A stretch of DNA of 45,468 bases from Chitinophagaceae bacterium (GCA_947452925.1 CANGFK010000003.1:1-45468); one strand, 5' to 3'. Positions 9,732 to 20,415 are shown, numbered from the stretch's first letter. Program-made: numbers and translations. Notes: a model not told the origin generated them from the letters alone.

Positions 9732-11852
9732 TTATTCTTTACCAAAAGCCTTGAAGTTAATCGGATACCAAGAACTATCTTTTATCATATCAAGTGGTAT
9801 TTCTTTTTTAAAAGCAAATTGCTTATTCAAAAAATTTTCAAAATATTCCTTATCCGGAACAACCCAAATATTCTGAACTTTCATTGTCTCAGATGGTCTA
9901 GGCAGACTCTTTACCATGAATCCAATAGAATTATTTATAGAGTTCTTTCTGATATCTGTACCTGTACTATCAAAAAAAGATTTTAAGTAGGGGTAATGTT
10001 TTAGAAAAACTGGAGCTCGGATATCCACAACTTTTGTTAGTTGGGCAAGTACTTCTTTGTTGTGATACATCAGATCTTGCCAGTTTTCTTTTGGCCAGAC
10101 GCCTCCCGAAACCATAAAAGGACAGTCAATAAATAAATTGTTATTTATTTCATTATTGCACCCTCCATTGATGTGTATCGGACCAAAAATATATTGCCCA
10201 CTACTGCAAGCTTTATAAAAAACATTGTCATGAACACGAATACCACCACTACCATCATCCATATAAACCGATGCTACGGCATTACCAGATGAACCTATAT
10301 TCTCAAAATAGTTGTTTTCTATGAGGGTTCCTGTTGCGGACGGGTTTTTTCCTGTATAAATGGCACCTATATCACTAAATCCTGTTGCAACATTTGCGAT
10401 AAAATTGTTTTTTATCAGGTGGTCATTTCCAGTATATACAATTGCCTGAACTGCTTCATTGCTGATATTGCAATTTGACACCTCATTTCCAACTCCAGAA
10501 ATGGTTACAGCTGGGTAATAAGTTATTCCCCACCTGGAGAAGTGAGAGAATGTACAATTTGTAACGACATTTCCAGCTGGAATCAATTTTTGTCTGTCTC
10601 CCCCAGAAAGTAGTATGCCACCTAAGCCGATGTAGTTAAAAGTGCAGTTGGAGATTTTGCAATGCAAGTTCTTTTTCTTTGTAAGAGACTGATACACGAG
10701 CGGTTCCCATTGAGCCAAACTTGGGTCTCCCAAACTAATTGCTACTGTCCCTAAATGATGAAAGTTGCATTGCTCAATTGTAGTATTCTCTGTTCCTTCA
10801 GCATAAATGGCCAATCCCCTGCTGTAGGCAAAATCAATCCCTATCAGTTGCAAATTCTTTGTATTCATCAACACTACAAATGGTTGCTCCAATGTCTGAA
10901 ACCTACAAGTGAATGGTTGCTTTTTTTTATCGGGCCACCAGTATAAATGCATTGTTTTCTCATCTAAATAGTACTCATTTACTGAGTCTAATTCTTCTAG
11001 AATATGATAAGTATAATATCCTCTGAAACTAATTTTTCTCCTTGAATCTTTTTCCTCGACCGTGCCATAAACTCCGTCTCCTGCATTCTGTTTGCATCTC
11101 CACCATTTTTCTTTTGTATTGATGGAATCTATCATTAAATTATCTGGGTAATACCCAGTATTAAAAAGCCCATGTATCCAAATGTTGTTTTTCACCGACC
11201 AACGCTCTGCTCTAGAATCATTGTACCTGAAAATTGCAGGTCTGGTTGGATGATCCGATCCATTTGGAGTGCCATGCTGTAACACTTGCCCTATCTGTGT
11301 TTTACCAGTATTGGGCCAACGGGACACAATTTGAATCTCATCATTAACCAAAAAATCTGAGGGTGGGATGTTGTCAAATCTTGGATAGCCAAACGAGTTT
11401 GGATTGCTATTGAAGTTGATGCCAGCAGCAGCAATATCAGCTTCGTAAACATTTGACCTAGCCGCCGAGGTAAGTCGTAGTAATATTTGGGAGTCTTTTA
11501 CAGGATGAAAAAAAGATGCAGCTAATAGAGACGCACCGCTAAAAACAACCTTTTCATTCTGGTAATTTTGTATGATAAATACTTTTCCCAAAGTGTTCTT
11601 TGACGTCAATACAATTGATTTAGTAAAAAAGTATTCACCTCCCTTAAAATATACTAAGATTGTATCTGCCTTATCATTTTCTATTTGTTTTAAAACAGCA
11701 TCAATCGTAGCAAAAGGGTGCGCCTCCGTTCCATCAGTTGCATCATTTCCTTGTATGGCAATAAAATAGTTTCGCGCTAATGCAAATGCCTGAACCTGGA
11801 AAAGCATCAAATGGAAAATAACCAGAATAAAGGAAACTTGTAATTTCTTCAA
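9732..11852 (-). CDS. Secreted right-handed parallel beta-helix repeat protein
   Basis: Signal peptide; YFIAIQGNDATDGTEAHPFATIDAVL N-terminus; repeated N-rich beta-helix rungs (IENNYFENIGSSGNAVASVYMDDGSGGIRVHDNVFYKA). Confidence 0.85.
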   Translation of the reverse strand: MKKLQVSFILVIFHLMLFQVQAFALARNYFIAIQGNDATDGTEAHPFATIDAVLKQIENDKADTILVYFKGGEYFFTKSIVLTSKNTLGKVFIIQNYQNEKVVFSGASLLAASFFHPVKDSQILLRLTSAARSNVYEADIAAAGINFNSNPNSFGYPRFDNIPPSDFLVNDEIQIVSRWPNTGKTQIGQVLQHGTPNGSDHPTRPAIFRYNDSRAERWSVKNNIWIHGLFNTGYYPDNLMIDSINTKEKWWRCKQNAGDGVYGTVEEKDSRRKISFRGYYTYHILEELDSVNEYYLDEKTMHLYWWPDKKKQPFTCRFQTLEQPFVVLMNTKNLQLIGIDFAYSRGLAIYAEGTENTTIEQCNFHHLGTVAISLGDPSLAQWEPLVYQSLTKKKNLHCKISNCTFNYIGLGGILLSGGDRQKLIPAGNVVTNCTFSHFSRWGITYYPAVTISGVGNEVSNCNISNEAVQAIVYTGNDHLIKNNFIANVATGFSDIGAIYTGKNPSATGTLIENNYFENIGSSGNAVASVYMDDGSGGIRVHDNVFYKACSSGQYIFGPIHINGGCNNEINNNLFIDCPFMVSGGVWPKENWQDLMYHNKEVLAQLTKVVDIRAPVFLKHYPYLKSFFDSTGTDIRKNSINNSIGFMVKSLPRPSETMKVQNIWVVPDKEYFENFLNKQFAFKKEIPLDMIKDSSWYPINFKAFGKE

Positions 11853-11993
11853 TTGATAAGATATTATTTAAATAAATGTCTAGCGACAAAACCGGTACTT
11901 TATAAAAAACGACAAAGGAGAGTTTCTTTTAAATAGATACCACTTTTTTGATAATCGTTGCCATTGCTTATCCAAATTCTTTGAACGCTATTT

Positions 11994-13106
11994 TTACATT
12001 TTGTTTACTTCTTCAAAAACATCCATTACTTGTTTTGCACAATTATTCCAAGTATATCTGCTTAATGTTTCAATGCCTTCCCGAATCAAATTATTGTATA
12101 GGGATCTGTCTGAAAGAACTTTTTCAATTGCTCTCCCAATTTGAAATACATCCCTGCAATCTACATAATAAGCAGATGTGTCCATAACTTCACGTAGAAC
12201 AGGTATGTCAGAAACAACACTCGCAACCCCATAATTCATTGCTTCCAAAGGTGGAAAGCCAAATCCTTCAACAAAAGGCAGGAATAGGAGTAGTGAAGCA
12301 TTTGATAATAAATTATTAAACTCCGAATCAGGCAGAAAATGACAAGAACTGATGCATTGGTCTTCGATATCATACTTGCTTAAGTCGTTACTGCCAATGC
12401 CGCAAATAACCAGAGGCAAGGGATCTGTGGCTATCTTTCTATATTCTTTGTATCCATTTACGATACCATCCAAATTTTTGTGTGGCAGTTTTGACGTGAT
12501 TGCTAAAAGGTATGGTGGAGTTCTCTCAACTTTTTTTTCTTCTTTTTGTGTAGAGGAAATGCCATTATAAATGACAGCTATGTTCAAATTTGGATTAGCA
12601 TACCTTAAAATTGTTTCCTTGGAAAAGGTGGATATTGTAATCACTTTATTGGCTACTTCCACAGATTTTTTTAAAGATGCAGGAACTACTCTACTTTCAA
12701 GTTTTCCAAAGTAGTTTGGGTAGAATTCTGCATAATAAAATGGAATCATATCATGCACAGTCACAACAATAAAAGGCTTTTTACTCCTTCTAAAGAGATT
12801 GGGGGAGAAGCCCTTTGGGGAATAATAAATGTCTGCTTTTTCTTCTTTTGCACTATCAATAGCCTTAAAAAGTCTCCAGAATAGTCTTTGAGAGAAACTT
12901 GGATATTTCTTAGAAATAATTTTGACACTGATTCCATAAATTTTTTGCAGAACATCGCAGTTTTCTTCGGAACAAGCGACTGTTATAATAGCATTTTTAT
13001 TTTTTTGTTTTGCAAGAGCATTTAGAAGGTGGATTGCATAATTGTAAATGCCTATGCTTTTACCCTTACCCAATGCAATCTCATAAAAATCAAAAAATAT
13101 ATTCAT
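11994..13106 (-). CDS. Glycosyltransferase family 4 (GT-B)
   Basis: VTVHDMIPFYYAEFYPNYFG, LLFLPFVEGFGFPPLEAMNYGVASVVSDIPVLREV. Confidence 0.9.
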   Translation of the reverse strand: MNIFFDFYEIALGKGKSIGIYNYAIHLLNALAKQKNKNAIITVACSEENCDVLQKIYGISVKIISKKYPSFSQRLFWRLFKAIDSAKEEKADIYYSPKGFSPNLFRRSKKPFIVVTVHDMIPFYYAEFYPNYFGKLESRVVPASLKKSVEVANKVITISTFSKETILRYANPNLNIAVIYNGISSTQKEEKKVERTPPYLLAITSKLPHKNLDGIVNGYKEYRKIATDPLPLVICGIGSNDLSKYDIEDQCISSCHFLPDSEFNNLLSNASLLLFLPFVEGFGFPPLEAMNYGVASVVSDIPVLREVMDTSAYYVDCRDVFQIGRAIEKVLSDRSLYNNLIREGIETLSRYTWNNCAKQVMDVFEEVNKM

Positions 13107-13485
13107 TGTTGCAAGTTGAGTTAGCTATTCCGCTCTGTTACTTCCTTGTTTACTAGCCTCTTATAAAAGTACTAGCAAGGATTGTTTTGTCGTAAGGGGT
13201 ACTAATTAGGCTGCTAAGTAAAAGTAATTTATTTTAACAGGGCTTATAAAGTTGACCAAGAGAGTAAAAATTAGCCTAACCTGTTTTAAAGGGCTATTTT
13301 ATGTTATTTATTCATTGGTATAAAGATCTATAGTAGTGGAAATCAAACTTGCTGAAAATGCAGCACATGGCTGATGTTTTCAGACTTTCAGCACCGCCTT
13401 GACTTGCTTTGAGGTTAAAGCCTCCAATCTTAAATGTCATTACAACTAAATAAGCAATATACCTATTACAAATTTAGATGTACTC

Positions 13486-14595
13486 TTAGCTAAAGTATAG
13501 CTCATGATATGAATCAAGCATTTTTATCAAGGAAAACCGTGATCGGGCAAAATCAAAAGCTTGGTTTTGTAGTTCAGTTTCATTGAAAGATTCATTTACA
13601 ATCTGGTCAAATAAACTCAGGGCTTCTGTTGTTGGATTGTTGATGTCAAAAAGAAGCGGCCAGTTGTTAGGTAGTGTCTCCTCAAGTCCAGCGACATTAG
13701 ATGCAATTACAGGCAGTTTGGATAGAGATGACTCTATAGTAATTAAGGGAAGACCTTCGAAACGAGAGGGCATTAACAGAAAGTCGAAAGGGTAAAGTTT
13801 AGCGCTCATTTGCGGTACTTCACCATAAATCAGCACATTGGATAACTTATTCGCAAGCGCATCAATTAGATGTTTGTCTTCTCCATCTCCTACAATATGG
13901 AAAAGGAATTGATCGGGATGCTTTGAGGTAACACTACCAATGATTGATACAAGAATATCTATACCTTTTTGGTAAACTAGACGTCCACAAAAAGCAACAT
14001 TAATTTTATTTGGGTTTATTTTAAACTTATGAGGTAATTTCTGTGGTGGCAAGCAACCATTGTATATCACGGCATTTTTAGTGGATACTTCAAGATTGTT
14101 GTTTTTTCGAAGTTCCTTATAAGCTTCTAAAGCGGCATTGGATACTGCAGCGATCTTGTCTTGTACAAACATTTGCTCAACAAACCGCCCAATTAAATTG
14201 TGTGTGTACCAAAGCTTTGTATTGTGAATGGTTCTCACAATTTTGGCTTTCTTCCCAATATCCCTATTTAACCTCAGTGCAACAGATAAAACAAAGTCTG
14301 GAAGGTCGGTGTGAGCATGTATTATATCTGGTTTTTTCTTGGCTATATAATAAATCAAAACAAAAGGTGCAACCATTAAGCTTACCCTTTTTTGGAAAGA
14401 ACCTAGACTGTAGTATCTAATTCCGGTTTCTTTTAATTTTTTTTTTATGTTGACTGTATAGGTGCCGCTTGTCTTGTATATCTCAATTATCTCACATTCA
14501 GCTTGACTATTTTTACTAAATCCCTCCGCAAGGCTGATAGCCACATTCTCCGATCCTCCTGCATGAATAGTTGTAACTAGATGAAATATTTTCAT
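13486..14595 (-). CDS. Glycosyltransferase family 4 (GT-B)
   Basis: MKIFHLVTTIHAGGSENVAISLAEGF, VAFCGRLVYQKGIDIL, LLMPSRFEGLPLITIESSLSKLPVIAS. Confidence 0.9.
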   Translation of the reverse strand: MKIFHLVTTIHAGGSENVAISLAEGFSKNSQAECEIIEIYKTSGTYTVNIKKKLKETGIRYYSLGSFQKRVSLMVAPFVLIYYIAKKKPDIIHAHTDLPDFVLSVALRLNRDIGKKAKIVRTIHNTKLWYTHNLIGRFVEQMFVQDKIAAVSNAALEAYKELRKNNNLEVSTKNAVIYNGCLPPQKLPHKFKINPNKINVAFCGRLVYQKGIDILVSIIGSVTSKHPDQFLFHIVGDGEDKHLIDALANKLSNVLIYGEVPQMSAKLYPFDFLLMPSRFEGLPLITIESSLSKLPVIASNVAGLEETLPNNWPLLFDINNPTTEALSLFDQIVNESFNETELQNQAFDFARSRFSLIKMLDSYHELYFS

Positions 14596-14936
14596 TAATC
14601 AGCTTCTTTAATTAATTCTAAATGTGGTTGTAAAAATAGGCGTAACTCCCTCAAATAGTCAAAATTTTGTTACTGTTTAATAGATAAATCAAATTGGAGG
14701 TGCCGTCTATGAATGGCTTGAAGTGAAATTGATGACTACTTTTCTAAGCAAAATTTATTGATACTCCCCCAATATATTAACTAGAATTCATGGGATTTAA
14801 GGATTTTGGGATAGATAGAACTTTTATAATCCTTATGTACTTTGTCAAATTGATTTAAGCATTCATCACAACCCATCACTAATAGTTATTTTTGCCGCAT
14901 CAACAACTTTCCCTTTTAGGTAGTTGTTCTACTGCT

Positions 14937-16802
14937 ATGGCTTACAAAAACTTAGAAGACTGTTTACTGGATTTAGAAAAGAATAATCACCTTGTTCGCA
15001 TAAAAGAGGAAGTGGATCCTTATCTGGAGATGGCTGCCATACACCTTCGGGTTTATGAGGCTAAAGGGCCTGCAATACTGTTTGAGAATGTAAAAAGATC
15101 GCCACTAAGCAACTATAAAGGCACACCTTTCCGTGCTGCATCTAACATATTTGGCACGTTGGAAAGAAGCAAATTTATCTTTAGGGATACGTTTGAACTG
15201 GTTCAGCGAATGATAGAACTAAAGGGCAACCCTATGGAAGCATTAAGGCATCCATTTGATAATATACAAGTAGGACTAGCAGCATTAAAGGCTTTACCGC
15301 TAAAGAATCCTTCTTCCAAACCTGTCTTGTATGAAGAAATAAATATTACTGATTTACCTCTTATTCATCATTGGCCAATGGATGGTGGTGCGTTTGTGAC
15401 ACTGCCACAAGTGTATACCGAAGATATAGACGCACCGGGCATTATGCAAGCCAACTTGGGCATGTATAGAGTTCAATTGACAGGTAATGATTATGAATTG
15501 AATAAGGAGATTGGATTACATTATCAGTTGCACAGGGGTATCGGGATTCATCAAACTAAAGCAAATAAAAGAGGATTATCACTGAAGGTGAGTTGCTTTG
15601 TGGGAGGCCCGCCTGCACATTCCTTAGCTGCTGTGATGCCTTTGCCCGAAGGAATCAGTGAGATGACTTTTGCAGGTGCATTGGGAGGAAGGCGTTTTAG
15701 ATATACGTATCAGGATGGTTTTGCCATCAGTACCGATGCCGATTTCGTGATAACAGGAGAAGTTTATCCCAATGAAAATAAACCAGAAGGTCCGTTTGGC
15801 GATCACCTTGGTTATTACTCTTTGCAACACCCTTTTCCATTGATGCGGGTGCATAAAGTGTATGCGAAAAAGAATGCCATCTGGTCTTTTACCGTTGTAG
15901 GAAGGCCTCCACAAGAAGACACAAGCTTTGGAGAATTGATTCACGAGTTGGCGGGTGGTGCCATTTCGCAAGAGATTCCAGGCGTAAAAGAAGTACATGC
16001 CGTAGATGCGGCAGGGGTGCATCCCTTATTGTTGGCAATAGGTAGCGAAAGATATACGCCGTATATGCCTACCAAACAACCGGCAGAACTACTCACTATT
16101 GCCAATCATATATTAGGAAAAGGGCAATTGAGCTTGGCTAAGTTCTTATTTATTACTGCCGATGATACCAACCAATTGACCACGCACAACATAAGCACCT
16201 ATCTGGAATATGTGTTTGCAAGAATAGATCTAACTCGTGATATTCATTTTCATACCAAGACTACCATCGACACACTCGATTACAGCGGCACAGGACTGAA
16301 CACCGGAAGTAAGGTTGTTTTTGCGGCCTACGGCGATAAGAAAAGGGAGTTGTGTAAGGAAGTGCCTGCTGGTTTTAAAGACTTACAGCAGTTTGAAAAC
16401 CCACAATTGGTGATGCCGGGCGTAATTGCTTTACAAACAAAAGCATTTACTACTTATGAAGCAGCCCAACAAGAAATGATAGTATTGAATGAGCAAGTTA
16501 TTGGTAGAAATGGAAAAATAGAAAGTGTGGTGCAAGTAATTATTTGTGATGACAGCAGCTTTATGGCAGAGAAACTGAACAACTACTTATGGGCTACTTA
16601 CACCCGTTGCAATCCATCACACGATATTTATGGAATTGATTCTTTCATTAGTTTCAAGCATTGGGGATGCAATGGCCCGATGGTTATTGATGCCCGCATG
16701 AAACCACACAATGCACCACCTGTAGAAAAAGTTCCTGAGATAGAACGCAGGATAGATAGGCTTTTTGATAAAGGGGGAAGTTTATATGGGGTATTAAAAT
16801 AA
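14937..16802 (+). CDS. UbiD family decarboxylase
   Basis: MAYKNLEDCLLDLEKNNHLVRIKEEVDPYLEMAAIHLRVYEAKGPAILFENVK and ENKPEGPFGDHLGYYS. The track start at 14892 is a TTG; 14937 ATG is preferred. Confidence 0.9.
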   Translation: MAYKNLEDCLLDLEKNNHLVRIKEEVDPYLEMAAIHLRVYEAKGPAILFENVKRSPLSNYKGTPFRAASNIFGTLERSKFIFRDTFELVQRMIELKGNPMEALRHPFDNIQVGLAALKALPLKNPSSKPVLYEEINITDLPLIHHWPMDGGAFVTLPQVYTEDIDAPGIMQANLGMYRVQLTGNDYELNKEIGLHYQLHRGIGIHQTKANKRGLSLKVSCFVGGPPAHSLAAVMPLPEGISEMTFAGALGGRRFRYTYQDGFAISTDADFVITGEVYPNENKPEGPFGDHLGYYSLQHPFPLMRVHKVYAKKNAIWSFTVVGRPPQEDTSFGELIHELAGGAISQEIPGVKEVHAVDAAGVHPLLLAIGSERYTPYMPTKQPAELLTIANHILGKGQLSLAKFLFITADDTNQLTTHNISTYLEYVFARIDLTRDIHFHTKTTIDTLDYSGTGLNTGSKVVFAAYGDKKRELCKEVPAGFKDLQQFENPQLVMPGVIALQTKAFTTYEAAQQEMIVLNEQVIGRNGKIESVVQVIICDDSSFMAEKLNNYLWATYTRCNPSHDIYGIDSFISFKHWGCNGPMVIDARMKPHNAPPVEKVPEIERRIDRLFDKGGSLYGVLK

Positions 16803-16808
16803 AAAGAT

Positions 16809-16946
16809 TTACCACATAGACACAGTAGGCACATAGTGTATTTTTAGTAAACATAGAAGTGAGTATTTCTATTTCCAATCTTATGTGAACTAAAAGCAAA
16901 GCGTTTTCCCTTTCTTTTCTATGTGCCTACTGTGTCTATGTGGTAA
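16809..16946. repeat. CACATAG-type interspersed repeat with 28-bp perfect terminal inverted repeats (copy 1)
   Basis: TTACCACATAGACACAGTAGGCACATAG at 16809-16836 and its exact reverse complement at 16919-16946. Confidence 0.85.
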
Positions 16947-17068
16947 TTTTATTACTAACCTTTCGGAGCACATTATAACCTCAGGTAATCAATTATTACA
17001 AATAGAATTCCTTTTTTGCTCTAAAAGTCATAAGCTTTGCAGGCTAGACAATTCGCAACAATAACAAC

Positions 17069-18043
17069 ATGACTGAAAAAGGAGCACAGCAAGAGGGTAA
17101 ACATTTTTTAGATCGTACCATTACCACTCGGGAACTCATCTTCTTGCTTGCGTTTGTATTTTGCTTGTCGCCACTCATCTCTCCACCTATTGCCTTACTG
17201 ATGGGGCTGATTATTGCGCAATTTATTGGGCATCCTTATCTGCACCTCAATCATAAAACAACCCACATTCTGCTACAAGTATCCGTTGTAGGATTAGGTT
17301 TTGGAATGAATGTATCCACTGCCATGAAGGCTGGCAAACAAGGCATTCTCTTCACCATTATTTCTATTGTGGGTACATTGATAATTGGAATTCTGATGGG
17401 TAAATACTTGAAGATAGAAAAGAAGACATCCTATCTTATTTCTTCTGGTACAGCTATCTGTGGAGGTAGTGCCATTGCCGCCATCTCACCCATAGTAAAG
17501 GCAGAAGAGAAGCAGATATCCGTTGCTTTGGGTGTTATTTTTATTCTGAATTCAATTGCCTTGGTTTTATTTCCTGTTGTAGGGCATTGGCTCAACATGT
17601 CTCAAACACAGTTTGGCATGTGGTGCGCATTGGCCATACACGATACTAGTTCAGTTGTAGGAGCAGCGAGTAAATATGTACCTCATGCCTTGGAAGTAGC
17701 CACCACTGTGAAGCTTGCAAGGGCATTATGGATTATCCCTATTGCTTTCATTTCAACATTTATATTTAAAGCACCAAAAGGGAAGATAAAGATTCCTTAT
17801 TTCATTGGGCTATTCATACTTGCCATGATAGCAAACACCTACTTGCCTATTGTACAAGAGTATGGTAAGTACTTAGTGTATATTGCCAAATCTGGATTAA
17901 CACTAACCTTGTTTTTAATCGGCTGTGGATTGTCCAAAAAGGTATTGCAATCGGTAGGAATTAAACCATTGATACAAGGAGTTGCGCTTTGGCTAATTAT
18001 ATCATTAGCTTCTTTGTGGGTGATAATGAGTGTTAATATGTAA
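17069..18043 (+). CDS. YeiH family putative sulfate exporter (UPF0324)
   Basis: FVFCLSPLISPPIALLMGLIIAQFIGHP, TAICGGSAIAAISPIVKAEEKQISVALG, WCALAIHDTSSVVGAASKY. Confidence 0.9.
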   Translation: MTEKGAQQEGKHFLDRTITTRELIFLLAFVFCLSPLISPPIALLMGLIIAQFIGHPYLHLNHKTTHILLQVSVVGLGFGMNVSTAMKAGKQGILFTIISIVGTLIIGILMGKYLKIEKKTSYLISSGTAICGGSAIAAISPIVKAEEKQISVALGVIFILNSIALVLFPVVGHWLNMSQTQFGMWCALAIHDTSSVVGAASKYVPHALEVATTVKLARALWIIPIAFISTFIFKAPKGKIKIPYFIGLFILAMIANTYLPIVQEYGKYLVYIAKSGLTLTLFLIGCGLSKKVLQSVGIKPLIQGVALWLIISLASLWVIMSVNM

Positions 18044-18047
18044 ACTT

Positions 18048-18192
18048 TTACCACATAGACACAGTAGGCACAAAGTATTAAAGTTAGTTTAGATGAGTTC
18101 ACGTAGAATAGAGATTAGACAACTAGTCTATTTGAACTTAAAATGAAATGTTTTCCTACTCTACCCTATGTTCCTATCTTCCTATTTGTTAA
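18048..18192. repeat. CACATAG-type interspersed repeat, degenerate right end (copy 2)
   Basis: TTACCACATAGACACAGTAGGCACAAAG at 18048-18075 and CTATGTTCCTATCTTCCTATTTGTTAA at 18166-18192; interior resembles copy 1 (GTGAACTAAAAGCAAAGCGTTTTCC vs TGAACTTAAAATGAAATGTTTTCC). Confidence 0.75.
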
Positions 18193-18197
18193 GAAAC

Positions 18198-19163
18198 TTA
18201 TTTCTTCACTTCGGTAGTATACAACACCTCGCCCTTATCATTGATGTATTGAAGCAATAAAGACTTAGCTGTAAGCGAAGCCGCCACAAAGCCATAATCC
18301 TGTACGGCAAACTTGGAGAATTCTGCACTTGATACACCCGTTGCTTCTGCCCCAGAACCAGAGATGACTTGTACAAAATGATAACCCGCAGGCTGATCAA
18401 ATTCTAGGTGATGCTCATGACCACAGAAGTAAGCATCTACTTTATACTTCTCAAATAAGGGCCCGAAAGAGTATAACATATCACCAGTTTTCTCTTTTCT
18501 TCCACCAGCACTAAACAATGGATGATGCCCAACTACAAACTTCCAATTGGCAGTACTCTTTTGCAAACCTGCTTCTAACCATTTCTTTTGTGCTGCAGTA
18601 TCAACCCCTTTCACGTGTTCACCATAATCTTCACTACCGTAATAATTAGACTGAAAAGGACTGGTATCAATAATGAAAAACTCAGCAGTAGTACCATCTT
18701 TTAGTTTCTTAATTACGCTGTAATAACGAGCAGGCATGTGCCATCTAGCGCTAATCTTACTATAAGCAACTTCTGCATCTGGATTGGTTTTATAATCATG
18801 GTTGCCCAATGCCACATACCAATCATCAAATAATGGATGTTGTTTATACACATCCTCAAAAGAGGATTTCCAGCTAGGATCAAACTCACTCGCCACACCG
18901 CTTGGGTAAAAGTTATCACCTACAATCAGGTTGAAGGTTGCTTTTGTACAGACAGTAGCATTACTCATTTGTTCCGCTACCTTACGTTGATGCGGTTCAC
19001 CGTGTCGTCCCCAATCGCCCATAATCAGGAAGTTAAGCGACTTAGAAACTGTTTTAATATTCTTTATCAAGCAAGCAGGTGCATCTAATGGTGCTTCTTT
19101 TTCTTGGGCATCAACTGCCAAAAAATTACAAGCCATCAAAGCTGAAATCAGTATTCTTCTCAT
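18198..19163 (-). CDS. Metallophosphoesterase (purple/tartrate-resistant acid phosphatase-like)
   Basis: LIMGDWGRHGEP, VGDNFYPSG, ALGNHDYKTN, VGHHPLFSAG, FCGHEHHLE. Confidence 0.9.
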   Translation of the reverse strand: MRRILISALMACNFLAVDAQEKEAPLDAPACLIKNIKTVSKSLNFLIMGDWGRHGEPHQRKVAEQMSNATVCTKATFNLIVGDNFYPSGVASEFDPSWKSSFEDVYKQHPLFDDWYVALGNHDYKTNPDAEVAYSKISARWHMPARYYSVIKKLKDGTTAEFFIIDTSPFQSNYYGSEDYGEHVKGVDTAAQKKWLEAGLQKSTANWKFVVGHHPLFSAGGRKEKTGDMLYSFGPLFEKYKVDAYFCGHEHHLEFDQPAGYHFVQVISGSGAEATGVSSAEFSKFAVQDYGFVAASLTAKSLLLQYINDKGEVLYTTEVKK

Positions 19164-19291
19164 GTTATTTATTTATATGTTGGGCGTCGAAGATTGGTAA
19201 ATTACAAACTCCATTTGTGTTTTATATATTATTCTTTGGTTAATTTTTAAATTATGATTGAATGATTAGAATGAGTAAAATGATTCTACAA

Positions 19292-19326
19292 ACTAACCAC
19301 TAATAACTAATCACTAACAACTAATG
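19292..19326. repeat. Heptamer tandem array (array F, 5 x 7 bp)
   Basis: ACTAACC ACTAATA ACTAATC ACTAACA ACTAATG, running into the miaE stop codon. Confidence 0.75.
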
Positions 19327-19935
19327 AATTCTATCTCCCCTCACTTCTAGTTTCACAATCATAGCAGCCTCATAGTCTAGCCATTCTTTCCATCGGGTAC
19401 GCACTTTTTCCTTTTCAAAGTATGTTTCTGATAGGTCAATAAACAAAGTATAATGTCCTGCTTCACTCTCCATAAACCGACGATAAAACTTACGCAAATA
19501 AGCATCGTTCAATCCTTCACTCAATCTTTTAAAGCGCTCGCAACTACGCGCTTCTACCAATGCCATCGTTAAAAGTTGATCTAGCATACGTTCTTCTTCT
19601 CTTCCACCCTTCTTTTGGAAAGCAATCAGTTGGTTCACATATTCATCACGACGCTGCTTGCCAAGGGAAAGGTTTCGTTTCTTGAGTTCATTCAAAACCA
19701 ATCTAAAATGGCCCCATTCTTCAGTAACAATGGGAGATAAATCAAATACCAATCTTTCTCTGTCCGAGTAACGCTGTATCAATGATATGCAAGTGAGTGC
19801 AGCTTTCTGTTCGCAGTAGGCATGGTCGGTCAGTATTGCTTGAATATCCATGGCAGCTAAGTCTACCCAACGTGGATCGGTAGGCAATTGAAGCCCTAAA
19901 ATATTCTTTGTGTCTTCGGAAAAGTCGTAAGCCAT
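19321..19935 (-). CDS. miaE: tRNA-(ms2io6A)-hydroxylase-like protein (MiaE family)
   Basis: EDTKNILGLQLPTDPRWVDLA, YCEQKAALTCISLIQRY, ARSCERFKRL, ESEAGHYTLF di-iron helices. Start placed at MAYDFSED (track start 19989). Confidence 0.85.
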   Translation of the reverse strand: MAYDFSEDTKNILGLQLPTDPRWVDLAAMDIQAILTDHAYCEQKAALTCISLIQRYSDRERLVFDLSPIVTEEWGHFRLVLNELKKRNLSLGKQRRDEYVNQLIAFQKKGGREEERMLDQLLTMALVEARSCERFKRLSEGLNDAYLRKFYRRFMESEAGHYTLFIDLSETYFEKEKVRTRWKEWLDYEAAMIVKLEVRGDRIH

Positions 19936-19944
19936 AAGTTCATT

Positions 19945-19972
19945 ATTGATAATTACCAATTGATAATTGAAT
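19945..19972. repeat. Short heptamer array upstream of miaE
   Basis: ATTGATA ATTACCA ATTGATA ATTGAAT. Confidence 0.5.
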
Positions 19973-20061
19973 GTCAAAACTAACAGCAATTATTTAATTC
20001 GGGTTGAAAGCAATAACAAAATCTCGCTCAAATCAGCTTTCACTCATTCACTTCAGCCTTT

Positions 20062-20292
20062 TCATCACCTGAATCAGGCAATAATCCACTTGAGTGACAG
20101 ATAAATTCACGTGAGTCACGTTTCGACTCACCTGAGTGAGAACCCGACTCACGTGAATTTATCTTTCCCCCACCTGAGTGAAAGTCTGACCCAACTGAGT
20201 GGAAACGTGACTCACGTGAATTTATTCTTCACTCAGGTGAGTCGAAACCTGACTCAGGTGGGTGGAACCCCGACTCAAGTGAGGAAATGACC
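20062..20292. repeat. Intergenic 21-bp array (array C, 11 units): GACTCANNTGAGTG plus 7-bp linker
   Basis: CANNTG cores start at 20066, 20087, 20108, 20129, 20150, 20171, 20192, 20213, 20234, 20255 and 20276, exactly 21 bp apart. Confidence 0.92.
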
Positions 20293-20415
20293 TGTAAAGA
20301 ACGAATTGTTATTAATGAAGAGAAACAAGTATTTGACAAAGATGAAAAAGTTGTTCAAGCGCATTTTCCCTGTTGCCAACTCATTTAATCGGTTGTATAG
20401 ATTAGTTTTGACGCT

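Noticed and set aside
16809-18192. Composite transposon carrying yeiH between two CACATAG repeats
   Set aside because: No transposase, no visible target-site duplication, and this kind of repeat is probably widespread; flanking could be coincidental.
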